NCBI GenBank assembly: GCA_007121055.1
Contig: SKMM01000159.1
Coordinates: forward strand, 1 to 13,820
Origin: Paracoccaceae bacterium
GTDB taxonomy: Bacteria; Pseudomonadota; Alphaproteobacteria; Rhodobacterales; Rhodobacteraceae
Direction: 5' to 3'
DNA length: 13,820 bases
Shown here: positions 1-6,022 of the stretch, piece after piece
Position numbering within the stretch: the stretch's first letter is position 1
How the letters are laid out: each line of letters starts with the position of its first letter
Program-made: the position numbers and the translations under genes
The notes under the pieces: generated by a model
The model's input: only the letters and a program-made list of their open reading frames with translations
Told to the model about the DNA's origin: nothing
Databases searched by the model: none

Positions 1-188
1 GGCCAGTGCGCCTTGACGCGCGCCAGCTACCTGGGAGCGCACGCGACAAGGCGCCCGCCACACCCCAGCCGTTGGGGACTATTCCACCGGTCAACTGGCC
101 AATTTTGCTCCGGGATTGACACGGTTTCGCAAGATTCACGACCAAGGATGGTGGCCGTATCTTTTGAAATCAGATTCTTAGGTGCGGA
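1..188. other. Left edge, no gene recognised
   Basis: This stretch lies downstream of the minus-strand gene that ends at 189. I see no credible coding region in it: an open frame does cross it on the plus strand, but that frame is the antisense shadow of the next gene and resembles no known protein. The section around 90-185 looks more AT-rich than its surroundings, as is common in intergenic DNA. I found no tRNA end, no terminator with a T-run, and no copy of the putative attachment region near 2640-2670. Confidence 0.5.
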
Positions 189-1298
189 TCATGTGGGTGG
201 GTCGGGCAGAAATTTTCTGCGCAGAAGGCGGCGACCGAGGGCTTGTCCCGTGGCGATGGCCCCGCGGGTCAAGTCGTCCCGCAGCGAGGGTTTCCAGAGT
301 CGGCGGGCGCCCTCAATCCCTGACGGCATCTCGGCAACAATTGCGCACGAGGTGTGGGCTGTCGTTTCCTGGAGCAAATCGCTGACAGCCCGAATTAAGA
401 GGTCGGGCGCAGAGGTCGCGGAAGATTGCTCGTCGCGCGTTGGCTGCACCCCAAGCCCTACAGCGAGCCCCAGAAGGTGGGCGGCAAGCCACCGCCCGCG
501 CCGCCGTTCATGCGGCCCCGGCCGTGGCGCTTGCACGCTCGGCGGTGGCGGTGCGGCCATGCCGAGGGCCATGTCGATGTCGGCCTCGGTCAGAAGGTCG
601 GGCTGGGCCGTGGGGTCCAGCGCCAGCAGCGCCGCGATGGCCCGTGCCCGCGCCTCAGCCGGGGCCAGTGCCGCAGAGGCGGGCTCAGGACGCGGCTGCT
701 GCAGGCCGATCAGCAGGTGGGTGGCCTCTGCCCCAGCGAAGCGCAGGGCGTCTTCAAGTCGCAGAAGCCGCGCCACGGCGGGGGCGGTGGGGTCGCGCAC
801 ATCGGCCAGTTCCTCGGGCGTCAGCAGGTCCAGCCGGGCGTCCGGGTCGATTCCCTGCGCTGCGGCGCGCGCCATGTCACCCACCAGCGCGGGGGCCTCG
901 ACGGCCTTGGCGCGCAGCGTGGCGAGGCGCTGGCGGATGGTGGCCTCGTGTTCGGTGGCATGGCGGCCAGGCGCCACGGCCTTCCTGAGCGCCTTGAGGT
1001 GCCGGTGGAGGGCTTGCTCTTCCGCTGACCGGCGGCGATGCGGGATCAGGGTCGCGGCCTCGGCGGCAAGGGCTTCAACGTGCTGGCGCAGCTGCCCCAG
1101 CCGCGCGTGGAGCTCCTCCCGGCCGATCCGCGCCTTTCCGCTAACCCGCCGCGCCCGGCCCAGGGCTTCCTCGCGGCGCAGCACGTGGCGTGCGCGCTGC
1201 ATCATGGCGTCTAGGGGGCTGTCGAAGGCGCCCACGCCGCCTATCGCGCGCCAATGGGCGTCCCATGGCGGCGGGCCGGGCTTCTCGGGGTCAGCCAC
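189..1298 (-). CDS. Hypothetical protein behind the integrase
   Basis: I do not recognise a family for this 369-residue protein. It is rich in Ala, Arg and Leu and largely helical in character. A charged stretch at roughly residues 30-130 could form coiled coil, Pro-rich linkers lie near 200-215 and 243-260, and one short hydrophobic run (about 271-285) is too weak to call a membrane segment. There is no signal peptide. The start is a GTG 3 nt after the integrase stop, without a clear Shine-Dalgarno site, so translation is probably coupled to the integrase; a later start is possible. Its position suggests it belongs to the integrated element. The opposite strand is open almost throughout, but in high-GC DNA that alone means little. 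The frame is probably real because it is long, sits in the integrase's transcriptional direction and abuts it tightly. Confidence 0.6.
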   Translation of the reverse strand: MADPEKPGPPPWDAHWRAIGGVGAFDSPLDAMMQRARHVLRREEALGRARRVSGKARIGREELHARLGQLRQHVEALAAEAATLIPHRRRSAEEQALHRHLKALRKAVAPGRHATEHEATIRQRLATLRAKAVEAPALVGDMARAAAQGIDPDARLDLLTPEELADVRDPTAPAVARLLRLEDALRFAGAEATHLLIGLQQPRPEPASAALAPAEARARAIAALLALDPTAQPDLLTEADIDMALGMAAPPPPSVQAPRPGPHERRRGRWLAAHLLGLAVGLGVQPTRDEQSSATSAPDLLIRAVSDLLQETTAHTSCAIVAEMPSGIEGARRLWKPSLRDDLTRGAIATGQALGRRLLRRKFLPDPPT

Positions 1299-1301
1299 GG
1301 G

Positions 1302-2492
1302 TCAGCCGGTCCCGACCAGCTTCACGACCTTGCCCGCCGCTCCGGTTACATGGTCGGCCCACCGAGCCATGAGGACGCGGCGCTGCTCCAGAAAGTCTGT
1401 GCGCCTGTAACTGGTCACGACTTTCGATCCCGCCACGTGCCCGAGGACGGTCTCTGCGAGCTCGTGGGGGGCGTCCGTGCACTCGGCCAGCCAGTCGCGC
1501 AGGCTCGACCTGAAGCCGTGGGGGCGCGCCTCCATGCCCCTGCGCTCCATTAGGCGCGACATGGTGGCGTCCGAGATCACGCCCCGCCGCTGCGAGGGGA
1601 ACAGGAACCCATCCCTCGCATGGGGGCGTGCGAGGTCTATGCAGCGCAGGGCCTCGGGCGCCAGGGGCACGCGGAAGTCAGCCGTGCCGCCCTTGCGGCC
1701 CTTCATGGCCTCGCCCGGGATGGTCCAAACACCCCCGTCGATCTGCTCCAACCGCAGGAAGCGCAGGGGCGCAGAGCGAACGCCGGTCAGGATCAGGAGC
1801 CGCAGGGCAAGGTGCGTCAGGGTCGGTTCGGCAAGGCTGGCATAGAAGGCCGGCACGTCGCGCCAGTGCAACGCCGGGATGTGCTTCGGTTCATGGCGTG
1901 ACTTCCCGAGAAGGGCGCGGGCCTTGTCCGGGGCTTGCAAGTCAACCTCGATGCCGAGGGCTGCGGCATGCTTCAGCACGATGCCCAGCCGGTTCAGCGC
2001 CTTGCGGGCCGCTTCTGGCTTGGTGTGCCAGATCGGGGCGAGGCAGTCTCGGATGTCGCGTTGATCGATGTCGGTGATGGGCACGCGCCCAAGCTTCGGC
2101 AGCACGTGGACCTCAAGCGGCGACATCCACCGGCCCGCCTTGCCGTCGCCCTTCAACTCGGCCTTCCTTGCCTCGAAGGCATCGGCCGTCAGCACTGCCA
2201 GCGTGATGTCCTCGCGGCGCGCGGCCCGGATTTCGGCATCGCGCTCCTTCATCGGGTCGCGCCCAGCCGCCGCCACCGCGCGCCAGCGTTCAGCGATGCG
2301 CCGGGCCTCGGCCAGCGAGACATCCGAGCCGCCAAGGCCCATCTCTCGCCGCCTGCCGTGGAGCGTGTATCGGAGAACCCATTGCGCCCCGCCGTCGTCG
2401 CGCTTCACGAGCCACAGGCCCGCCCCGTCGCACCACTTCCCAGCGGGCGCCCGTTTGACGAACGCCGCCGACAGCCTGTTCCTTGCCCGCAT
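1302..2492 (-). CDS. P4-type tyrosine recombinase (integrase)
   Basis: This site-specific recombinase would integrate and excise the element it lies in. The 396-residue protein opens with a DUF4102-like arm-binding region (about 10-85, including the DGAGLWL and ARRIAERWRA stretches), then a SAM-like core-binding domain (about 95-190) and the catalytic domain (about 205-380). The catalytic set looks complete: Arg239 in LTGVR, a beta-hairpin Lys near 264-267, His325 and Arg328 in HGFR, His352 in GHVAG, and nucleophile Tyr362 in SYRR. Length is normal for the family. I chose the ATG at 2492, which has AAGGTGG 8 nt upstream. An in-frame ATG at 2546 adds 18 residues unlike the family and lacks a well-placed ribosome site. 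Nothing visible is broken, so the enzyme may be active. Confidence 0.9.
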   Translation of the reverse strand: MRARNRLSAAFVKRAPAGKWCDGAGLWLVKRDDGGAQWVLRYTLHGRRREMGLGGSDVSLAEARRIAERWRAVAAAGRDPMKERDAEIRAARREDITLAVLTADAFEARKAELKGDGKAGRWMSPLEVHVLPKLGRVPITDIDQRDIRDCLAPIWHTKPEAARKALNRLGIVLKHAAALGIEVDLQAPDKARALLGKSRHEPKHIPALHWRDVPAFYASLAEPTLTHLALRLLILTGVRSAPLRFLRLEQIDGGVWTIPGEAMKGRKGGTADFRVPLAPEALRCIDLARPHARDGFLFPSQRRGVISDATMSRLMERRGMEARPHGFRSSLRDWLAECTDAPHELAETVLGHVAGSKVVTSYRRTDFLEQRRVLMARWADHVTGAAGKVVKLVGTG

Positions 2493-2568
2493 GGAGGTAT
2501 CCACCTTTCCGGCCTGCCGATCTGATCCAGCAGAATATCCACCCATAGATGTGGGATACCCTCGGACG

Positions 2569-2574
2569 GGTCAA
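2569..2574 (-). promoter_or_regulatory. Possible -35 element for the integrase
   Basis: Read on the minus strand this is TTGACC, followed 19 nt later by TCTATG as a poor -10. If used, transcription would begin just inside the longer integrase reading frame, which fits the shorter start at 2492. The spacing is long and the -10 weak, so the call is tentative. Confidence 0.2.
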
Positions 2575-2582
2575 GGCTGATT

Positions 2583-2636
2583 TGAACAGGTCTTACAGGT
2601 AATGCAGGGGTTTAACCCGGGGTGCTGAACAGGTCT
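2583..2636 (+). repeat. 11-bp direct repeat upstream of integrase
   Basis: TGAACAGGTCT occurs at 2583-2593 and again at 2626-2636, 43 bp apart start to start. A partial third copy (TCTGAAC) follows directly at 2634-2640. Between them is a GGGTT-T-AACCC palindrome (2608-2618). Paired short direct repeats in front of an integrase gene are typical of arm-type integrase or excisionase binding sites. The repeat is seen; the binding role is inferred. Confidence 0.5.
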
Positions 2637-2641
2637 GAACG

Positions 2642-2660
2642 GCTATGAACTACATATAGC
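2642..2660. other. Inverted repeat, candidate attachment core
   Basis: GCTAT (2642-2646) and ATAGC (2656-2660) form a 5-bp inverted repeat with a 9-nt centre. Core sites of tyrosine recombinases are short inverted repeats flanking a 6-9 bp crossover, and this one lies between the arm-like direct repeats and the point where the IS110 reading frame becomes recognisable (about 2670). The arms are short enough to occur by chance. No second copy is visible in the window, so the att role is a guess. Confidence 0.25.
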
Positions 2661-2666
2661 GGCCAT

Positions 2667-2849
2667 TCAATGCCTCTCGAAACCACGAAGCAGGGAGATC
2701 AGACGCTGGTAATCGTCAACGGTGTTCAGCACCGTCATCCGCCGCCAGCATGTCTTGCCAGGCACGGCGATCAGTACCTCGTGGCGGTTCTTGGAAATGT
2801 CGATGCCTACCAGAATGCGGGCATCAGGGGTATTCTGGGTCTTGGCCAT
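2667..2849 (-). pseudogene. IS110-family transposase, N-terminal remnant
   Basis: The first 60 residues match the opening of an IS110-family DEDD recombinase: ILVGIDISKNRHEV carries the first catalytic Asp (Asp17), followed by a TVDDYQRLISLLRGFER stretch. The complete enzyme is over 300 residues, so only the start remains. Family resemblance stops after GFER and a TGA follows one codon later, at the junction with the integrase-side DNA. The other three catalytic acidic residues are missing, so the product cannot transpose. The break is clean rather than frameshifted, consistent with insertion or recombination at about 2670. The start ATG at 2849 is preceded by GAGGAG, and the leader is highly structured. 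Confidence 0.85.
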
Positions 2850-2854
2850 AGCCG

Positions 2855-2955
2855 GGTCTCCTCGATGGTGTGGTTCGCAAAACCACCATCGAGACCTGAG
2901 CCCCGGTTATGGCCGCCCGCTGCGCGATTTGAGGGCTCCGCGCGCGGCCATAACC
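2855..2955 (-). ncRNA. Structured IS110 leader, possible bridge RNA
   Basis: Read on the minus strand, the leader of the IS110 remnant contains two strong hairpins. The distal one is a perfect 12-bp stem pairing 2944-2955 with 2905-2916, enclosing a smaller GCGCG/CGCGC stem. The proximal one pairs 2891-2896 with 2855-2860 and 2884-2890 with 2864-2870, leaving a 3-nt bulge. Its 3' arm holds the GAGGAG ribosome site of the transposase, which would be sequestered. Elements of the IS110 group are known to encode a folded guide (bridge) RNA between the left end and the recombinase gene, and this is the right place for one. Folding is seen by eye; the RNA identity is inferred, and a purely translational control hairpin is the alternative. 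Confidence 0.35.
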
Positions 2956-2982
2956 TCCTGTGGCGTTCCATTCCCAACATGC

Positions 2983-3354
2983 TACGGCACCGGGTTCAGG
3001 TCGAACGCGGTCCTCGCCCGGGCCAAGAAGCCACACGTGAACTGGCACTGCATCGCCCCCGGAAAGCGGATGCGAGAAACGCCGCCGCCGAGGCGTTCAA
3101 CGGCCGGATGCGGGACGCACTCCTCGACGAGACCCTGCTCTTCGGCACCGACCACGCCCGCGAAACCGTCGCCGAATGGGTCATGGGCTACACCACAGAG
3201 CGCCCCCGGCCACCAGACCCCGACGGCATTCGCCGCCCAACTCGCCGCAATGGGCGACCGGCTCGGCTCCCCCGAACCGCTGCGCCGGTCGCCCATCACT
3301 CCGTCAGCGCAGCCGCGCAATGCCCAACCACCGGCTCTGGCGTCAACAGGATGA
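2983..3354 (+). pseudogene. IS3-family transposase C-terminal remnant
   Basis: This is the decayed end of an IS3-family OrfB (DDE integrase) transposase, readable only by switching frame. Codons from 2983 give YGTGFRSNAVLARAKK and WHCIAPGK. From about 3072 the match moves to another frame with RNAAAEAFNGRMRD and HARETVAEWV, containing the region of the third catalytic residue (the Glu of EAFNGR). From about 3202 it returns to the first frame with GHQTPTAFAAQLAAMGDRL and ends at a TGA at 3352-3354. The first shift looks like a 2-nt insertion near 3074 and the second like a short deletion near 3205, where the usual HSSLG-type segment is absent. The N-terminal half and OrfA are missing. It is certainly non-functional; the element end is probably near 3367, just after a run of Gs. 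Confidence 0.85.
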
Positions 3355-3607
3355 ATGCCGGGGGGCACAGCACGAGAGATCACTGGACCGCGCCCGATCG
3401 CATCATCCCGGAGGGACCGACCGCCCCGGGATGGCTGATCGGCTGTCGATGGACCGCGCGACCCGATGCACAGGAAGACCCAGGCAACCCTGACCAGGCA
3501 GATGTGGGGCTGCGCCCTGCTCCGTGCGCGCCTTGTCGCGACCAATGAGCCACGCGGCCCGAGGCTCGGGTCTGTCCGGTCTCACCCGCCGGTCTGCCCT
3601 AGGGACA
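3355..3607. other. Gene-free stretch after the IS3 remnant
   Basis: The first dozen bases probably belong to the right end of the IS3-family element. The rest separates the transposon debris from the metabolic locus. Short open frames on both strands resemble nothing I know. A small CCCGA/TCGGG hairpin (3558-3570) lies downstream of the operon's last gene but lacks a T-run, so I do not call it a terminator. Confidence 0.5.
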
Positions 3608-4453
3608 TCAGGAGGGATCGGACCAGATCCTCCACTCGTACCGGATGGCCTCGCAGATCCAGTCGTTGATCAGGCGGTAGCTTGTCTCGCCCACTTCGGC
3701 CACGGCATTCCCCGGATCGCCCCAGACCCCGTCCTCGAACCCAGCAAAGACGCGGGGGGGATATTTGTACCGGCCGATCGCGCCGCCCAGATAGGGGGCG
3801 CGGTCGTTGGGGGCACTGCCGGGGGGGATCGACGGGTGGTAGCTGCGGGTCTCGTCCATGCGCACCAGATGGGGCGCCGTCACGAGCATGCGGGCCGTCT
3901 CGCCCTCGCCGGCGTGGCTCTGGGGTTTCTCCGACCGCATCACGCCCTTGTATCCGGGCTGGATGCCGATGAGCCATTGCAGGCTGAGCACGCTCGCGTC
4001 GGTTGTCTCCGACACTTCCTTGGCGACGATCTGCAGGACCGGATCGCTCTCGGCATGGCCGCAGATCAGGTAGATCACGCGAAATCCCTGGGTGACCAGT
4101 TCGCGGCAGACCTCGTCGATCACGCGGCGCAGCGTGTCGTGCGACAGGCTGATGGTGCCGGGAAACGCCTTGGGCGACTCGGTCAGCAGCGCGCTGGGGC
4201 CGAACGGGATCGCCGGACCGACGATCACGGGGATCCCCTCGGCGTTGAGGGTCGCGGCGGCACGGCGGGCGATGTCCAGACACTGGTAGGTGTCGGTGCC
4301 GAGCGGCAGATGGCCGGCGTGCTGCTCCGTCGCGCCGGTGGGCAGGATCACGTGGGCGCCCGCGCTCAACGCCGCGGCGATGTCGGGCGAGGTCAGGTCG
4401 TCAAACAGCGGGATGTCGCGGTAGTCGCCGGTGTCGGGATAGGGAAAGGGCAT
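3608..4453 (-). CDS. Creatininase-family amidohydrolase
   Basis: The 281-residue protein belongs to the creatininase (creatinine amidohydrolase) family, metal-dependent hydrolases that open cyclic amides or cleave small amides. The metal ligands can be placed: Glu43 and His45 in TEQHAGHLPLGTD, Asp54, then His133 and Glu135 in CGHAES. The internal spacings (E-x-H, nine residues to Asp, H-x-E) equal those recalled for Pseudomonas creatininase (E34, H36, D45, H120, E122). A conserved HAGEGET stretch (180-186) follows. There is no signal peptide, so it acts in the cytoplasm. Length is normal (about 250-280). The start is preceded by a perfect GGAGG and lies 12 nt after the previous gene's stop, so it is the last gene of the operon. 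The true substrate need not be creatinine: no creatinase or sarcosine genes are nearby. Confidence 0.88.
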   Translation of the reverse strand: MPFPYPDTGDYRDIPLFDDLTSPDIAAALSAGAHVILPTGATEQHAGHLPLGTDTYQCLDIARRAAATLNAEGIPVIVGPAIPFGPSALLTESPKAFPGTISLSHDTLRRVIDEVCRELVTQGFRVIYLICGHAESDPVLQIVAKEVSETTDASVLSLQWLIGIQPGYKGVMRSEKPQSHAGEGETARMLVTAPHLVRMDETRSYHPSIPPGSAPNDRAPYLGGAIGRYKYPPRVFAGFEDGVWGDPGNAVAEVGETSYRLINDWICEAIRYEWRIWSDPS

Positions 4454-4465
4454 GTGCAGTCCTCC

Positions 4466-6022
4466 TCAGGCAGGGGTTGGGTCCGTGGGTGTGGGGGCGA
4501 GCCGGCCGGCGAGGCTGGTCCAGTCCCGGCCGAAGCGGGCTTCGGCGCGCGACAGCAGGGCCGCGGCAGCCCGGTTCGCATCGGCCGCGATGCCGGCCTC
4601 GGATCCCGTCCGCAGCCGGCCGCCCGCCACCACGATCCGGCCGCCGACCAGAACCGTGTCGGGCCGGGCCGAGCCGGCGGCGAACAGCAGGGTCGAGAGC
4701 GGATCGTGCAGGCCGCCGGCGAAGTCGAGACCGTCGAGATCGAACAGCGCCATGTCCGCCGCCGCCCCCGGCGCGATCCGCCCCAGATCGTCGCGGCCCA
4801 GGATCGCGGCGGCGTCCCGCGCAGCCATCCACAGCATGTCCCGGGCGGTTAGCCAGCGATCGGGCCCGTACTCCTCGTGCAGGCCTGCGAGCCGGTGGAT
4901 CATGTGCGCGGCCCGCAATTCCGGCAGGAGCCGGCCCGAATCGTTGCTGGCGCTGCCGTCGGTCCCGAAGCCCACCCGCACGCCCGCACGCAGCAGGGCG
5001 GGCACCGGGCCCGCGGGAAAGCCCAGCCGCATGTTCTGGTGGGGGCAATGGGCCACGCCGCTGCCGGTGCGGGCCAGCACGGCGATATCCTCGGGCGAGA
5101 GCTGCGCGCCGTGGGCGATCCAGCTCCGCGCGCCCAGCCAGCCGATGCGCTCGAGAAAGGCGATGGGCCGCATGCCATGCAGTCGGGCGCATGTGGCCAC
5201 CTCGTCATCGCGGGGGGTCAGGTGGACATGGCGCCCCACCCCGGCCTCGGTGGACAGCCGCAGCAGACCCTCGAGGAAGGCCGGTGCGTCGAAGGTTGCC
5301 GACAGCGGCCCGAGGTCGATCCTGACCGCGGCGCCGGGCGCAGGGTCGTGATGGTCACGGATCGCCCGCAGGGTTCCGGCCAGGGCCTCGGCCTCGGTCT
5401 CGACGATGCAAGCCGCGACCTCGGGCCCCACTGCGCGGTCCAGCTCGGGGGCGAGCCGGGTCGTGTTGCCCCGCACCAGATGCAGGCGCAGACCGAGCCC
5501 GCGCACGGCCGCAACCTCGGCCGCGATCATGTCGTCGGCGCCTGCGGGGAAAAGATAGGGCATGTCGACGCTGGTCGTGCAGCCGCTCAGCAACAGCTCC
5601 GCCGCCGCAAGCCGGGCCGCGGCATGGGTCAGGTCCGCATCCATGGCCGCCCACAGGGGCAGCATCGTCGCAAGCCATGGCAGCGCGTGGCAGCACAGCC
5701 CGTCCGGCATCGCCCGCGTGATCGACTGCGAGAAGTGGTGATGCAGATTGACGAGGCCCGGGATCACCAGACGCCGGCTTGCGTCCAGCGTCCGCCCCGG
5801 CGCCGATCCGGCCAGGGGCTCGGGACAGGGTTCCGGCCCGAGGGCGCGAATGCGCCCCCCTTCGATCCAAATCCACGCGTCGAGCAGCGGGGCCTCGTCG
5901 CGGGCCATGCAGGGATGGACCACCGCGGCGTGCCGGATCAGCAGCACGTCGGGCGCGCCGGTGTCGCCTGCGGCCGGGGGCGGCTCAGGCACAGCCGGCA
6001 TGGCCCGCCAGGCGGTGGACAT
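4466..6022 (-). CDS. Amidohydrolase, 8-oxoguanine deaminase-like
   Basis: This 518-residue metal-dependent hydrolase belongs to the AtzA/TrzN/8-oxoguanine-deaminase branch of the amidohydrolase superfamily, whose members remove amino or chloro groups from N-heterocycles. Metal ligands are visible: His94 and His96 in NLHHHFSQS, His267 in HVHL, His304 in WIAHG and Asp355 in GTDGSASND. HCPHQNMRLG (325-334) is typical of 8-oxoguanine and hydroxyatrazine-type enzymes. The catalytic Glu expected three residues after the third His (HLAE in deaminases) is Pro270 here (HLTP). The chemistry may therefore differ from plain deamination, or another acid substitutes. The start at 6022 has GAGGG with 5-nt spacing and overlaps the upstream gene by 38 bp. 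It is about 60 residues longer than usual because of both termini. It is cytoplasmic, and substrate is unassigned. Confidence 0.87.
   Translation of the reverse strand: MSTAWRAMPAVPEPPPAAGDTGAPDVLLIRHAAVVHPCMARDEAPLLDAWIWIEGGRIRALGPEPCPEPLAGSAPGRTLDASRRLVIPGLVNLHHHFSQSITRAMPDGLCCHALPWLATMLPLWAAMDADLTHAAARLAAAELLLSGCTTSVDMPYLFPAGADDMIAAEVAAVRGLGLRLHLVRGNTTRLAPELDRAVGPEVAACIVETEAEALAGTLRAIRDHHDPAPGAAVRIDLGPLSATFDAPAFLEGLLRLSTEAGVGRHVHLTPRDDEVATCARLHGMRPIAFLERIGWLGARSWIAHGAQLSPEDIAVLARTGSGVAHCPHQNMRLGFPAGPVPALLRAGVRVGFGTDGSASNDSGRLLPELRAAHMIHRLAGLHEEYGPDRWLTARDMLWMAARDAAAILGRDDLGRIAPGAAADMALFDLDGLDFAGGLHDPLSTLLFAAGSARPDTVLVGGRIVVAGGRLRTGSEAGIAADANRAAAALLSRAEARFGRDWTSLAGRLAPTPTDPTPA

Larger units (their letters stand above)
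1..2666. mobile_element. Putative end of an integrated element
   Basis: The segment carries a tyrosine integrase, an unrecognised gene directly behind it and a short repeat-bearing region in front of it. It ends abruptly where an IS110-family transposase reading frame begins to be recognisable (about 2667-2672). That is the usual layout of the integrase end of a genomic island or prophage remnant: attachment site, then integrase, then cargo. No tRNA is present to serve as the target, and the other end is outside the window, so the element and its boundary are inferred rather than shown. Confidence 0.35.

Noticed and set aside
13..1410. Long plus-strand open frame of 465 codons
   Set aside because: It is antisense to the integrase-linked gene, Arg/Ser/Ala-rich and of low complexity, and resembles no protein; GC-rich DNA leaves such frames open by chance.
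2493..2666. tRNA gene or tRNA 3' end as integrase target
   Set aside because: I found no T-loop-like GTTCGA motif, acceptor pairing or CCA-adjacent end in this stretch.
3558..3570. CCCGA/TCGGG hairpin as operon terminator
   Set aside because: The stem is only 5 bp with a 3-nt loop, lies about 40 nt past the stop and has no T-run on the transcribed side.
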